Positions 16,955-25,677 of a stretch of 64,000 nt of DNA are shown here, piece by piece (position 1 is the first letter of the stretch; every line of letters starts with the position of its first letter). This DNA is from Actinomycetales bacterium (lineage in GTDB: Bacteria; Actinomycetota; Actinomycetes; Actinomycetales; Kineosporiaceae). Location of the stretch: assembly GCA_012719445.1 (NCBI GenBank), contig JAAYAH010000222.1, forward strand, positions 1-64,000. The letters are read 5' to 3'. The translations under genes were made by a program, and so were the position numbers. Below the pieces are notes generated by a model. It was not told the origin of the DNA, made no database searches, and saw only the letters and a list, made by a program, of their open reading frames with translations.

Positions 16955-18718
16955 TCAGGCCGGGCTGCAGGTGACGCTGACGCCGCTGCCGTTGCCGGTG
17001 CCCTGGAAGCCGAAGCTCGTGTTCTGCGCGGCGCCGAGGCTTCCGTTGTAGGCGGCGTTGGAGACGGTCACCTCACCGGAGGTGCCCGACAGGGTGCCGT
17101 TCCAGAGGTTGGAGACGGAGGCGTCGCCGAGGTTCATCGTGACCCGCCAGCCCCTGATCGCCGAGCTGCCCGCCGTCACGGTGACGTTGGCCACGAACCC
17201 GGTGGGCCAGGAGCTGGCGACGGAGTACGACGCCGTGCAGGCGCCCTCGCCACCGCTGGTGGTCGTCGTGGTCGTCGTGGTGGTGCGCGGGCTGGTCGTC
17301 GTCGTGGTGGTGCGGGGGCTGGTCGTCGTCGTGGTGCTGGTGGGGCCACCGCCGCCGTAGCGATCGGCCAGGCTGATGCCCGTGGTGGACCCGGAACCGC
17401 CGAGCGGGACCTGGTGGTCGAGGCTGACGAACTTGCCGCCGTGCTGCCACAGGGCGGGCCTGAGCATCTTGTACTTGGTCTCGTCCCAGGTCTTCCAGTC
17501 GTCCAGCAGCAGGCCGCCGGTGTCACCGGAGTTGGGGTTGAGGCACCAGAAGGTCTGGTGCAGCCCGTTCTCGGTGATCAGGTCGCGCAGGGCGGTCATC
17601 CACTTGTCCTGCCGGGCGTCCTGGCCGAGACGGCCGCCCCACTCGCCGATGAGCAGCGGAGCGATCTTCTCCTCGTGGATGTAGAGCCAGTTCGGCTGCC
17701 ACACGTCGGTGGTCAGCGAGTCCTTGTCGAACGTCCCCGTGAACCACGGCTGCTCGTACACCAGCGGGCCGTAGTCGTGCGGCGAGTAGACGAGCTGGTC
17801 CTGGTTGGCGCCCAGGTTGACCGGGTAGTCACGCACTCCGCGCAGGTTCCCGCCCCACCAGTTGTTGTAGAAGTTGGACGACCGGTCGGGGTTGGTGCTC
17901 GGCGAGTCCCAGGTCTGCCCCGGCCGCGGGTAGGCCTCGATGCCCTCGACCAGCACCAGCACGTTCGGGTTGATGGCCAGGATCCGCTTGGCCGCGGTCT
18001 CCGCCGTGTACTTCCAGTTGTCGACGTCGGTGGAGCCGTCCCACTTGGCGCGCGGGGAGGTGTCCGGCTGACCGTGCGGCTCGTTCTTCAGGTCCATCGC
18101 CACGATGGTGTCGTTGTTCTTGTAACGGGCTGTGACCCACTCCCAGCCCTGGTAGAACATCTCCGGGGTGATCGTGCCCTTGTACCACATGGGTGCGATG
18201 TGGCCGGAGTTGTCTGCCTCGGCGCTGTGCAGGTCGAGCAGGACCTTGATGCCGTACTTCTCGCAGAGTTCCAGCCAGTAGTCGAAGACCTGCAGGCTGT
18301 TCTTTCCGGTCAATTCCGGGTTGGCGTAGGTGTTGACGTTCACCGTACCGAAGGTGCCGGCCTTCCACTCCAGCAGCAATTGCGTGGAGATCGGGACCCG
18401 GACGAGGTTGATGCCCCGGTCGGCCATCGCCTTGGTGATCTCGGTGACGTTGCCCGACCACAGCCCGTGAAAGACCCGCTCGGAGGCGTTGAAGCCGAAC
18501 CAGTTCGCCCCGGTCAACCACACCGGGTTACCGGCCTGGTCGACGATCTGATTGCCCTGCACGTGCAACCAGTCGTTTTCCGGCACGGCCGCTGAGGCCG
18601 TCTGTGAGCCGCTCACGGGGAGTACCGCTGCCACGGTCGCCATGACAGCGGCCGCTGCCAGTCTGGCCCGTCCGCTCCGGCGTCCCGACAGAGGGTTGCG
18701 TCCCTCGACGGTCGACAT
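16955..18718 (-). CDS. Secreted GH5 endoglucanase with C-terminal CBM2
   Basis: 587 residues from ATG 18718 with AAGGAGATCA upstream. A signal peptide (about 1-44, ending ASA) precedes a GH5 barrel (about 48-445). The acid/base Glu lies in DLKNEPHG (near 211) and the nucleophile Glu in LLIGEWGG (near 358); other hallmarks are [15 protein letters not shown] and YSPHDYG. A Thr-rich linker (about 455-485) made of SPRTTTTT repeats joins a family 2 cellulose-binding module with paired Cys, conserved Trp (GWRVTMNL) and NAAYNG. The enzyme cuts internal beta-1,4-glucan bonds outside the cell. Codons show the host pattern. Products could feed the importer and GH3 enzyme at 32.7-38.5 kb. Confidence 0.95.
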   Translation of the reverse strand: MSTVEGRNPLSGRRSGRARLAAAAVMATVAAVLPVSGSQTASAAVPENDWLHVQGNQIVDQAGNPVWLTGANWFGFNASERVFHGLWSGNVTEITKAMADRGINLVRVPISTQLLLEWKAGTFGTVNVNTYANPELTGKNSLQVFDYWLELCEKYGIKVLLDLHSAEADNSGHIAPMWYKGTITPEMFYQGWEWVTARYKNNDTIVAMDLKNEPHGQPDTSPRAKWDGSTDVDNWKYTAETAAKRILAINPNVLVLVEGIEAYPRPGQTWDSPSTNPDRSSNFYNNWWGGNLRGVRDYPVNLGANQDQLVYSPHDYGPLVYEQPWFTGTFDKDSLTTDVWQPNWLYIHEEKIAPLLIGEWGGRLGQDARQDKWMTALRDLITENGLHQTFWCLNPNSGDTGGLLLDDWKTWDETKYKMLRPALWQHGGKFVSLDHQVPLGGSGSTTGISLADRYGGGGPTSTTTTTSPRTTTTTTSPRTTTTTTTTTSGGEGACTASYSVASSWPTGFVANVTVTAGSSAIRGWRVTMNLGDASVSNLWNGTLSGTSGEVTVSNAAYNGSLGAAQNTSFGFQGTGNGSGVSVTCSPA

Positions 18719-19416
18719 AGAGTGATCTCCTTCGGTCTCGGGTCGGGGGGACCCGGGGGTGCGACGGTCCACGGTGACGGAGCCAAAGGATCCGGGCGCC
18801 GGAGGGATGTCGCCGTTCAATGAGGCGCACTCTAGAACGTTTCTCGGTTCGAGGGAACAGGGCCCTGCTGTCGCGGGCGGCACTTCCTCGGGAGCGTCGC
18901 CGTCGGTGGGGGATCGGTTACTGATCCCAATGCCGGAAAGGCTTTCCCGGGGATATTCCGGGGTGCCGACGAGCAGGTATGACGGTGCGACTTCCCTGGT
19001 TACTCACGGTAACGATGTGTGGGTGGGTGTCATATTCCAGAAAAGGAATCCCGATCGAGGTCGACCGGTCCTCCCCGAGCGCCGGAACCGGACCGGGGAC
19101 GCGCTCGTTGGTCGACGTGCCGGACAGCGGTCGCGGCCGACCGGGGACCCGCCCGGATGCGCCGGGCCGGAGACCTGGTCGGGACGCCCGATCGGTCCCA
19201 CGACCGGCTCCGGTACGAGGAGGGGCGTTCCGTGTCGTCACCGCAGCCGTGGTCACCGCAGCCGTCGCGCCGCCGGTGCGGGTCGTCCGTGAGCCCGTAC
19301 GGGGTGGGAGACCGGGCACCGATATCTTCCCGGTACCCGCTGTGACGTCGGAGAGGTCCCCGCGGCCCCGCGTGTCGGCTCCCGTGGACCACGCAAGGAA
19401 GCGGTGCTGAACCCGA
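18719..19416. other. Gene-poor 698-bp gap, divergent promoter region
   Basis: No convincing gene. It separates the leftward cellulase from the rightward isoprenoid synthase. GC is lower near 18890-19050. A partial palindrome centred on AACGTT (TCTAGAACGTTTCTCG at about 18831-18846) resembles the central core of LacI-family operators and lies about 115 bp upstream of the cellulase start; the classic CebR 14-mer is not present. Confidence 0.5.
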
Positions 19417-20748
19417 ATGAGCATCCTGCAGGACCTCGACGGCCCGTTCCCCTTCGGGCGGACCGATCTCGCGGCGGACCGTCTCACGGTCGGCGCGCGG
19501 CACACCGTCGCGCACTTCGTCCGCTGGCGGGACCGCAACCAGGACGCGATCGCCGGGCACGTCGACCGGTACACCCGGCACCTGGAGACCCTCGTGCCGC
19601 GGTCGGGACTCGCCTCCGCCGTCCGGTACCGGGTCCTGCCGCGTTCCCGCCGCCGGGAGCGGTACCGGGAGATCGCCCGAGAGGTGAACTACTTCGGCGT
19701 GTTCAACCTCGGCGAGGTCCCCGACCCCGCTCTGGTCGCCGCGATCGTCGACGGCTTCGGCGGCAGGGTGCCCTCGGTGACGGGGATCCTCGCGGACCTG
19801 GACGGGCACCGTGGAGCTGCCGGCGTCGTGGAGTCGCTGGAGCGGCACCTGCCGGTCCTGGCCGAGGTCCCGGACACCCGATGGCTGGGGGAGCGGCTGG
19901 ACCGGCTGCACCGCATCCTCCCCGAGTCCGTCGTCCGGGCTGGCGGCATGGGCAAGGCGGTCCGGGCCCTCGCGGGGGTGCTCGTCATCGGGGCGTTCGA
20001 CACCCTCGACGCCGATCCCGCGGCCCGGCGGGAGCACCTGGCGCGGATCGTGCCCGCCGCCTACGCGCTGGGCGCCGCGTACGTGATCGTCGACGACACG
20101 CTGCAGGACCTGCCGGGCGGCCACGTCTCGCCGGCGGACCGGGACTGGTGCCACCGGGCGATCCTGCACGGGCTCACCACGGGGGAGGCCGTCGACGTCG
20201 TCGGGATGCCGGACCACCCGGTGGCCGAGGAGCTGCACGAGCTCTACGGGATGCTCCGGGAGAGCCACCCGTTCGCCGAGCACCGGCACCTCTACCAGGC
20301 CGCCGAGGCCATGTACCTGGCCCAGCACCGGGACGCGGCCAGGACGGTCGCGGACGTCGAGGCAGGCGGGCTGGCGGCGATGTACCCGGACCTCCTGGTC
20401 AAGGCCGGGGTGAGCAGGGTGGTCGCGAACGCCGTCGGGCGGCGGCGGCTCCCGGACGGTGCCCTCGCCCGCTGCCTCAACACGATCCTGCTCGGGCAGT
20501 TCCGGGACGACCTGCGGGACCGCGACGAGGACCGGGACGCCGGGAGGGTGACCCCGTTCACCGTGCCGCCGGACCTGCTGGACGCCGACCCGCTGCACGA
20601 CCTCTTCGCCTACGACGCCTATGTGGCGTCGGAGGTGTTCGGCGGCGACCCGACCGCGGCGGAGACCCTGGTCTCCGTCGGGGCGGTGAAACTGGCGAAC
20701 CACCTGTCCGCCGACCCGGGCCGGGCCGAGGAGCTGCTGCGTGACTAA
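19417..20748 (+). CDS. Isoprenoid-synthase-like domain protein (first half of an interrupted didomain enzyme)
   Basis: 443 residues from ATG 19417. It looks like an all-helical class I isoprenoid synthase: a first Asp-rich motif VDDTLQD (D226, D227, D231) and a second motif GQFRDDLRD (D364, D365, D368), 138 residues apart as in prenyl-diphosphate synthases. There is no clear NSE/DTE motif of a terpene cyclase. The frame ends at TAA 20746-20748, but the same frame stays open straight after it and runs into a complete polyprenyl-synthase domain at 20794-21768 with no ribosome site between. This half is therefore best read as the N-terminal domain of one roughly 783-residue protein. A substrate cannot be assigned. 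Confidence 0.75.
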   Translation: MSILQDLDGPFPFGRTDLAADRLTVGARHTVAHFVRWRDRNQDAIAGHVDRYTRHLETLVPRSGLASAVRYRVLPRSRRRERYREIAREVNYFGVFNLGEVPDPALVAAIVDGFGGRVPSVTGILADLDGHRGAAGVVESLERHLPVLAEVPDTRWLGERLDRLHRILPESVVRAGGMGKAVRALAGVLVIGAFDTLDADPAARREHLARIVPAAYALGAAYVIVDDTLQDLPGGHVSPADRDWCHRAILHGLTTGEAVDVVGMPDHPVAEELHELYGMLRESHPFAEHRHLYQAAEAMYLAQHRDAARTVADVEAGGLAAMYPDLLVKAGVSRVVANAVGRRRLPDGALARCLNTILLGQFRDDLRDRDEDRDAGRVTPFTVPPDLLDADPLHDLFAYDAYVASEVFGGDPTAAETLVSVGAVKLANHLSADPGRAEELLRD

Positions 20749-20793
20749 CGGGTCGGCGCCGAGATCAGCCGCTTCCTGCGCACCGCCGCGGGG

Positions 20794-21768
20794 ATGCCCC
20801 GGCGCCTGGTCGCGCACCTGGAGCCCGCGGACACCCGGATCAAGGACCACTGCGCCGCGGTGCTGAGGACGAGGGACCAGCGGGCCGTCGACGCGCGGAC
20901 CTTCGTCGCCGACCGGCTGCCGTACATCAACGAGCTGACCTGCAGCAGCTACCCGCAGGAGGGCGCGACCGGGCTGGACCGGATCGTGGCCTACGCCATG
21001 AACGCACCGGGCAAGCGGCTCCGTCCCGCCCTCGGGCTGATGCTCGCCGAGGAGCTGGGCGTCGACACGGAGGCCGTCGGATCGTTCGTCGTGGCGTGCG
21101 AGCTGTTCCACACCGCGAGCCTGGTGTTCGACGACCTGCCGGCACAGGACGACGCCACGGTGCGGCGGGGCAGGCCGACGGCGCACACCGTCTTCGACGA
21201 GGGCAGCGTCCAGCTCGCCGCCGTCTCCATGATCTCCTCGGGGTTCGGCATCCTCGCCGGGCTTGCCGACAGGTACCCGGCGGAGCGGGTGACCGAGGTG
21301 ATCGCCTACGTCGGGTCGGTCCTCGGGCCGGAACGCCTGTGCCGCGGGCAGGACCTCGACCTGCACCTGGGCCGGGAGGGCGGCCCGCCGGTGACCGGCG
21401 AGGCGATCCTGGAGATGTACGAGCTCAAGACGTCGACGAGCATCGAGGCGTCGCTGGTGCCGCTGATGATGCTCGAGGGCAGGCCCGCTGCGGAGACCGA
21501 CCTCGTCCGGCGGTACGCCCGCCACGCCGGCATCGTGTTCCAGATCCGCGACGACATGCTCGACCTCACGTCGTCGACCGAGACCATCGGCAAGGACGCG
21601 GGGCTCGACGTGGGGAAGGTAAACGTCGTCCGGGTCTTCGGACTCGACGAGGCGAGCCGGCTCATACAGGCCCACCTGGCGGACGCGATCGCCTGCTGCG
21701 AACGGCTGCCCTTCGACACCCGCCTGCTCGTCGGCATGGTCACCCACTTCGCCACCCGCAGGCGCTGA
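20794..21768 (+). CDS. Polyprenyl diphosphate synthase domain (second half of an interrupted didomain enzyme)
   Basis: 324 residues if begun at ATG 20794; the same frame is open back to the TAA at 20746. Motifs: NAPGKRLRPALGLMLAEELG (diphosphate-binding), first Asp-rich motif VFDDLPAQDD (D113, D114, with the conserved RRGRPTAH after it), GQDLDLH, YELKTSTSIEASL (KT motif) and second Asp-rich motif FQIRDDMLD, then TIGKDAGLD. These are diagnostic of trans-prenyltransferases making geranyl-, farnesyl- or geranylgeranyl-type diphosphates. GTVFQ-like chain-length cues are not decisive. With the N-terminal half it would form a bifunctional or regulatory fusion; alone it could still be active if translated. 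Confidence 0.88.
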   Translation: MPRRLVAHLEPADTRIKDHCAAVLRTRDQRAVDARTFVADRLPYINELTCSSYPQEGATGLDRIVAYAMNAPGKRLRPALGLMLAEELGVDTEAVGSFVVACELFHTASLVFDDLPAQDDATVRRGRPTAHTVFDEGSVQLAAVSMISSGFGILAGLADRYPAERVTEVIAYVGSVLGPERLCRGQDLDLHLGREGGPPVTGEAILEMYELKTSTSIEASLVPLMMLEGRPAAETDLVRRYARHAGIVFQIRDDMLDLTSSTETIGKDAGLDVGKVNVVRVFGLDEASRLIQAHLADAIACCERLPFDTRLLVGMVTHFATRRR

Positions 21769-21867
21769 CGCGGGTCCGCTCCGGGCGCCGTGCGGGCTCG
21801 CCCCCACCGTCGCCACCCGCAGGCGGTCCGGCACCCCGGAGGCGGTGCGGTGGGTCACCGTGCCCGG

Positions 21868-23127
21868 TCACAGCTCGTGCTCGGCGAGCTCGCGGAACTC
21901 GTCCGGGACGGAGGCGGTCCGCGGCATCGCCGCGGGCAGGTACCCGACGGCGCGTCGTCCGAACCGGCGGCAGACCGCGTCGACGGAGCGGTCAAGGGCC
22001 CACCGGGCCGCGCCCTGGGTCGACCCGGGGCGGTGCGGGTCCTCGGGCGGGATGGGCAGCTCCAGTTGGACGGCGTGCTGGTGGGACAGATTGGACACCG
22101 ACACCGCGAGCAGGCTGATCTCGGCGTCGGCCCGGTCCCGACCGTCGAGGGCCTGCCAGGTGAGCTGCTCGGCGAGCTCGGTGAGGGTCAACGTGGTGGC
22201 GATCGGTGCGGACAGGGTGACCGAGCGGGTCACCGAGCGCATCCCGCTGAACCGCACGGTCACGGTCACCGTCCGGCCGGCCCTGTTCTTCGCGCGCAGC
22301 CTGCTCGCGACCCGGTCGGCCAGGTGACTGAGCACCTCGCGGACCAGGTCGGGGGCTGGCGACCGGCGCCCGAACGCCGACTGGGCACTCACCGACCGTG
22401 CCCTGTCCGGGGTGACCACGCGGCGCGGGTCGTCGTTGCGGGCCAGGGCGTTGAGCCTGGTCCCGACGGCGTGACCGAGCAGACGCTCCACCTCGGGTGC
22501 CGGAGTCCTGGCCAGGTCGCCGATGGTGCGGATGCCCCAGTCGGCCAGGCGCTGTTCGGTCACCGGGCCGACCCCCCAGACCAGGCTCACCGGCAGCGGG
22601 TCGAGGAATCGGCGCTCCTCGTCGGGCTCGACGACCACCAGCCCGTCCGGCTTGGCCACCTGTGAGGCGATCTTCGCCAGGTGCTTCGTCCTGGCGATCC
22701 CGACCGAGATCGGCAGGCCCAGCTCCTCCCGGACCCGGCGGCGGAGCAGGGCGGCGATCACCCGGGGTTCCCCGAACAGGTGGGTCGACCCGGACAGGTC
22801 GAGGAACGCCTCGTCGATGGAGATGCGCTGCACCTCCGGCGTGACGTCGTGCAGGACGGCCATCACGCCGTCGGCGAGACGCTGGTACTCGGCGAAGTGC
22901 CCCCGGACGAACCTCAGCGTCGGGCACAGCCTCTTGGCCTGCCAGCCGGACATGCCCCCGCGGACGCCGTGCGCCTTGGCCTCGTAGGAGGCGGCGAGGA
23001 CGACACCGCCGTCGGCGCTGCCCCCGACCGCGATCGGGCGGCAGCGCAGCGCCGGGTCCAGGAGCTGCTCCACCGAGGCGTAGAAGGCGTCCAGGTCGGC
23101 GTGCAGGATGGTCGCTCGGCCCACCAC
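21868..23127 (-). CDS. dinB: DNA polymerase IV (Y-family translesion polymerase)
   Basis: 419 residues from GTG 23127. The palm motifs are intact: LHADLDAFYASVEQ with the first metal-binding Asp, and ISIDEAFLDLSG with the catalytic DE. Then come the thumb helix-hairpin-helix part (VWGVGPVTEQRLADWGI, TIGDLA) and a little-finger domain (about 240-350). The C-terminus lacks an obvious strong beta-clamp motif except QLELPI near residue 350, which may serve. A perfect LexA box lies 14 bp upstream of the start, so damage-inducible expression is expected. The protein copies past lesions at the cost of errors. Confidence 0.95.
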   Translation of the reverse strand: MVGRATILHADLDAFYASVEQLLDPALRCRPIAVGGSADGGVVLAASYEAKAHGVRGGMSGWQAKRLCPTLRFVRGHFAEYQRLADGVMAVLHDVTPEVQRISIDEAFLDLSGSTHLFGEPRVIAALLRRRVREELGLPISVGIARTKHLAKIASQVAKPDGLVVVEPDEERRFLDPLPVSLVWGVGPVTEQRLADWGIRTIGDLARTPAPEVERLLGHAVGTRLNALARNDDPRRVVTPDRARSVSAQSAFGRRSPAPDLVREVLSHLADRVASRLRAKNRAGRTVTVTVRFSGMRSVTRSVTLSAPIATTLTLTELAEQLTWQALDGRDRADAEISLLAVSVSNLSHQHAVQLELPIPPEDPHRPGSTQGAARWALDRSVDAVCRRFGRRAVGYLPAAMPRTASVPDEFRELAEHEL

Positions 23128-23140
23128 GCAGGCATCCTAC

Positions 23141-23156
23141 TCGAACAGGTGTTCGA
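23141..23156. promoter_or_regulatory. LexA (SOS) box of dinB
   Basis: TCGAACAGGTGTTCGA matches the actinobacterial SOS consensus TCGAAC-N4-GTTCGA at every fixed position. It lies 14 bp before the dinB GTG on the reverse strand, within a probable core promoter. Confidence 0.92.
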
Positions 23157-23188
23157 ACGGCCAGGGTTCACCGAGGACGGACACCTCC

Positions 23189-23232
23189 GCACGGCTCGCG
23201 CGACGGCACGGCTCGCGCGACGGCACGGCTCG
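23189..23232. repeat. 17-bp tandem repeat, 2.6 copies
   Basis: GCACGGCTCGCGCGACG occurs at 23189-23205 and 23206-23222, with a partial third copy to 23232. It lies between the dinB promoter and the end of the gene at 23240. Confidence 0.6.
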
Positions 23233-23239
23233 TCGGGCC

Positions 23240-24259
23240 TCACCGCCGGGTCACCACGAGGACCACCGGCAGCCCGGCGGCCCGCCGGCTGCCGACGAGC
23301 GGGCGCAGGAGCCGCAGCCGGTCGCCCCGGCCTGCGAGCTCACGGCTGCCGCAGAACTCGCGGTGGAACCCGTGAGCCGAGACGGCCTGGCAGGCGATCG
23401 GACCGCCGTCGAGGTTCATGGCCAGCCGGAGGTCCAGCCCGGCCCTCGGCAGGAACGCGGCGAGGCCGGGCAGGGAGAAGTACGCGTCCCTCGTCGTGCC
23501 GACGACGATCCGCCCCGCCCCGTCCTGGCCGACGAAGCTGCGGTTGGCCAGCCACCGGGGATCGGCCGCAGCCGTCCGTCCGCGGCCGTCCTCGCCGAGG
23601 AGCAGCGGGTAGGACACCATCGCCTGGTCGGCACCCGCGAGCACCTGCCGCCAGTCCCGGCCGGTGAGGTCCTCCAGCCGGGCACCGGCGGCCGACACCA
23701 CGAACGCGCCGTGATCGGCTCGGTAGGCGGTCGGCCCCAGCGTCCTTCCGTCGCTGACGAGGGGGGTCGCCGGGGCACCCCTCGGGGTGAAGTAGCTCCC
23801 GTTGACCACGAGGACGGCGTCCGTCGCCGCCAGCCACTCGCCGACGTCCCGGTCCCCGGCCGGGCGGCTGAGCACCCGGAAGCCGTGGTGCGCCGGGTCC
23901 ACCCTGGTCAGCAGGAGCGTGTCGACCCGCTGCCCGGCGACGTGCACGTCGAGTTCGGCGACCTCCAGCCCCACGCCCACCGACCGCCACCGCACCTCGG
24001 CCGGCGGATCCGGGGTGGTGCGGCCGTGCAGGGCCAGTCGCATCCCGGTCGAGAGCCGTCGGTCCTCCGGGGTCACGTCGTCCCAGACGTAGCCGCCGTG
24101 GGTGAGCAGCACGTTGACCCCGAACCAGCCGTACCCCAGGTAGGCGACGGCACCGGCAACCACCGGCACGAGGACGAGCACGATCCCGGCCACGGCCACG
24201 GCCCACCGCGGTCGCCGTCGGTGCCACCAGCGCCGTGGTGCGTCGGGTCCGTCGCTCAC
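23240..24259 (-). CDS. Membrane-anchored phosphodiester glycosidase (NAGPA/DUF2233) family protein
   Basis: 339 residues from GTG 24259. An Arg-rich cytoplasmic tail and a single membrane helix (about 19-42) precede an extracytoplasmic domain. Typical motifs are VLVVNGSYFTPRG, TPLVSDGR, VVGTTRDAYFSLPGL and AMNLDGGP, matching the family named after the mammalian uncovering enzyme that removes N-acetylglucosamine from phosphodiesters. Bacterial members probably act on cell-wall or capsule glycan phosphates; the substrate is unknown. It is transcribed away from the DUF664 gene. Confidence 0.85.
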   Translation of the reverse strand: MSDGPDAPRRWWHRRRPRWAVAVAGIVLVLVPVVAGAVAYLGYGWFGVNVLLTHGGYVWDDVTPEDRRLSTGMRLALHGRTTPDPPAEVRWRSVGVGLEVAELDVHVAGQRVDTLLLTRVDPAHHGFRVLSRPAGDRDVGEWLAATDAVLVVNGSYFTPRGAPATPLVSDGRTLGPTAYRADHGAFVVSAAGARLEDLTGRDWRQVLAGADQAMVSYPLLLGEDGRGRTAAADPRWLANRSFVGQDGAGRIVVGTTRDAYFSLPGLAAFLPRAGLDLRLAMNLDGGPIACQAVSAHGFHREFCGSRELAGRGDRLRLLRPLVGSRRAAGLPVVLVVTRR

Positions 24260-24637
24260 CTCGGCATCGTGCCAGGGCGCTGCCGTGGACGGGTGCCGTC
24301 CGGGCGCCGAGGACCACAGCTTCTCCGGGCGGGGTGCGCCGCTCCGGACGGACGGTCGGCCCTGGACCGTGCCTGCCGGCGGAGTACGACGTGGCCGCGA
24401 CGTCGTCGTTAACGAAGTCCTAACGGCTCGGCCGCGGCCCCGTTCCTACCCGCCGCGCATGGGAACGATCCCCGCTCCGCTGGTGTCCCCGGACCGCGAG
24501 CCGTCGAACCGGTCCGAGCGGCCCTCACCCGTCCCCGGGCAGGGGCCGCAGCCGACGGGGCACCGGACGCCATCGCGGTCCCCGCCAGGCGTCCGGCTCG
24601 GGGAACCCGGCACCGTCCCCGCTGTCAGACTCACCCC
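24260..24637. other. 378-bp divergent intergenic region, no gene seen
   Basis: It holds the promoters of the leftward glycosidase and the rightward DUF664 gene. A pair of TTAACG/TAACG elements near 24407-24427 is the only AT-richer stretch; no consensus promoter or known operator could be read. Confidence 0.4.
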
Positions 24638-25264
24638 ATGACCGATCCGAAGGCCGACCTCGTCCGATACCTGCAGGCAGGCAGGGAGGCGTTGCTCTGG
24701 AAGCTCGATGGGCTGTCGGAGTACGACGTTCGGCGTCCCCTGGTGCCGACGGGGACCAACCTGCTGGGCCTGGTCAAGCACGTGGCGGGCGTCGAGGCCG
24801 GGTACCTCGGGGAGACCTTCGGTCGCCCGTTCCCCGAGCCGCTGCCGTGGCTCGACGACGGCGCGGAGTCCAACGCGGACCTGTGGGCCACAGCGGAGGA
24901 GTCCCGGGAACAGGTCGTCTGCCTGTACCGCCGGGTGTGGTCGCACTCGGACGCGACCATCGGCTCGTTGGACCTGGACGCCTCCGGGCGGGTGCCCTGG
25001 TGGCCGTCTGGCCGGGACGGGGTGACCCTGCACCGGGTCCTGGTGCACCTGATCGCGGAGACCCATCGCCACGCCGGGCACGCGGACCTGGTGCGGGAGC
25101 TCGTCGACGGGACCGTGGGGATGCGGGAGGGCAACGAGAACCTTCCGGACGCCGATCCGGCCTGGTGGGCCGGCTACCGGAACCGCCTGGAACGGGTGGC
25201 GAGAGAGGCGGGCCGGCACGGGGGCGACGGGCGAGCGTCCGGCTCGGGGGAGCGGAGTCCCTGA
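24638..25264 (+). CDS. DinB/DUF664-family protein (putative thiol-dependent metalloenzyme)
   Basis: 208 residues from ATG 24638. The four-helix fold is suggested by LVRYLQAGREALLWKLDGLSEYD (quoted from its N-terminus in part), LLGLVKHVAGVE and HLIAETHRHAGHADLVREL. The three metal-binding His are in LVKHVAG and in THRHAGHAD. The family (unrelated to polymerase DinB) includes mycothiol- and bacillithiol-dependent transferases; actinomycetes make mycothiol. The C-terminal 20 residues are Gly/Ser-rich. Convergent with the DUF1905 gene seven bases away. Confidence 0.85.
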   Translation: MTDPKADLVRYLQAGREALLWKLDGLSEYDVRRPLVPTGTNLLGLVKHVAGVEAGYLGETFGRPFPEPLPWLDDGAESNADLWATAEESREQVVCLYRRVWSHSDATIGSLDLDASGRVPWWPSGRDGVTLHRVLVHLIAETHRHAGHADLVRELVDGTVGMREGNENLPDADPAWWAGYRNRLERVAREAGRHGGDGRASGSGERSP

Positions 25265-25271
25265 GCGACGG

Positions 25272-25580
25272 CTACAGGTCGACGAGTTCCAGTCGGACCG
25301 GGACATCGTCCCCCGGCCGGAGGCGCTCGGCGTCGCGGACCGCTCGCTTCATCGGCAGCAGGTAGGTGCCGCTGCGGCGGTCGGGGAAGACCGACGTCCG
25401 CCAGGTCGTCCCGCCGACCGTGACCGAGACCCGTACCGAGCCGAAGCCGCGCCGGATGCCCTGGCTGAGGTCGGTGAGGTCGTCGCTCGTCTCGGGCGGG
25501 ACCGAGACGAAGTGCCACCCGTCGTCGCCGGGATGCCGCCACAGCGGCGCCACGAACTCGAAGGTCCCGATCCGGTCCAC
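25272..25580 (-). CDS. DUF1905-domain protein
   Basis: 102 residues from GTG 25580. The sequence shows FEFVAPLWRHPGDDGWHFVSVP, RRGFGSVRVSVTVGGTTWRTS (each quoted in part of the family pattern), FPDRRSGTYLLPMKRAVR and GDDVPVRLEL, the small beta-barrel pattern of DUF1905. Its biochemical role is unknown; it often sits alone or is fused to YdeI-type domains. It is divergent from the MFS transporter that follows. Confidence 0.85.
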   Translation of the reverse strand: MDRIGTFEFVAPLWRHPGDDGWHFVSVPPETSDDLTDLSQGIRRGFGSVRVSVTVGGTTWRTSVFPDRRSGTYLLPMKRAVRDAERLRPGDDVPVRLELVDL

Positions 25581-25677
25581 GAGTCGAGGCTACGTCGGGG
25601 TGGTGACAACCTCCGGCCGCCGACCCTCGGTGAATCGGCGTGACAGGCGGGGGAGGGAGCCGTAGCGTCCTGTTCTC

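Noticed and set aside
18831-18846. A CebR or other LacI operator upstream of the cellulase
   Set aside because: The CebR consensus is absent and the AACGTT-centred palindrome is imperfect, so it is noted only in the gap description.
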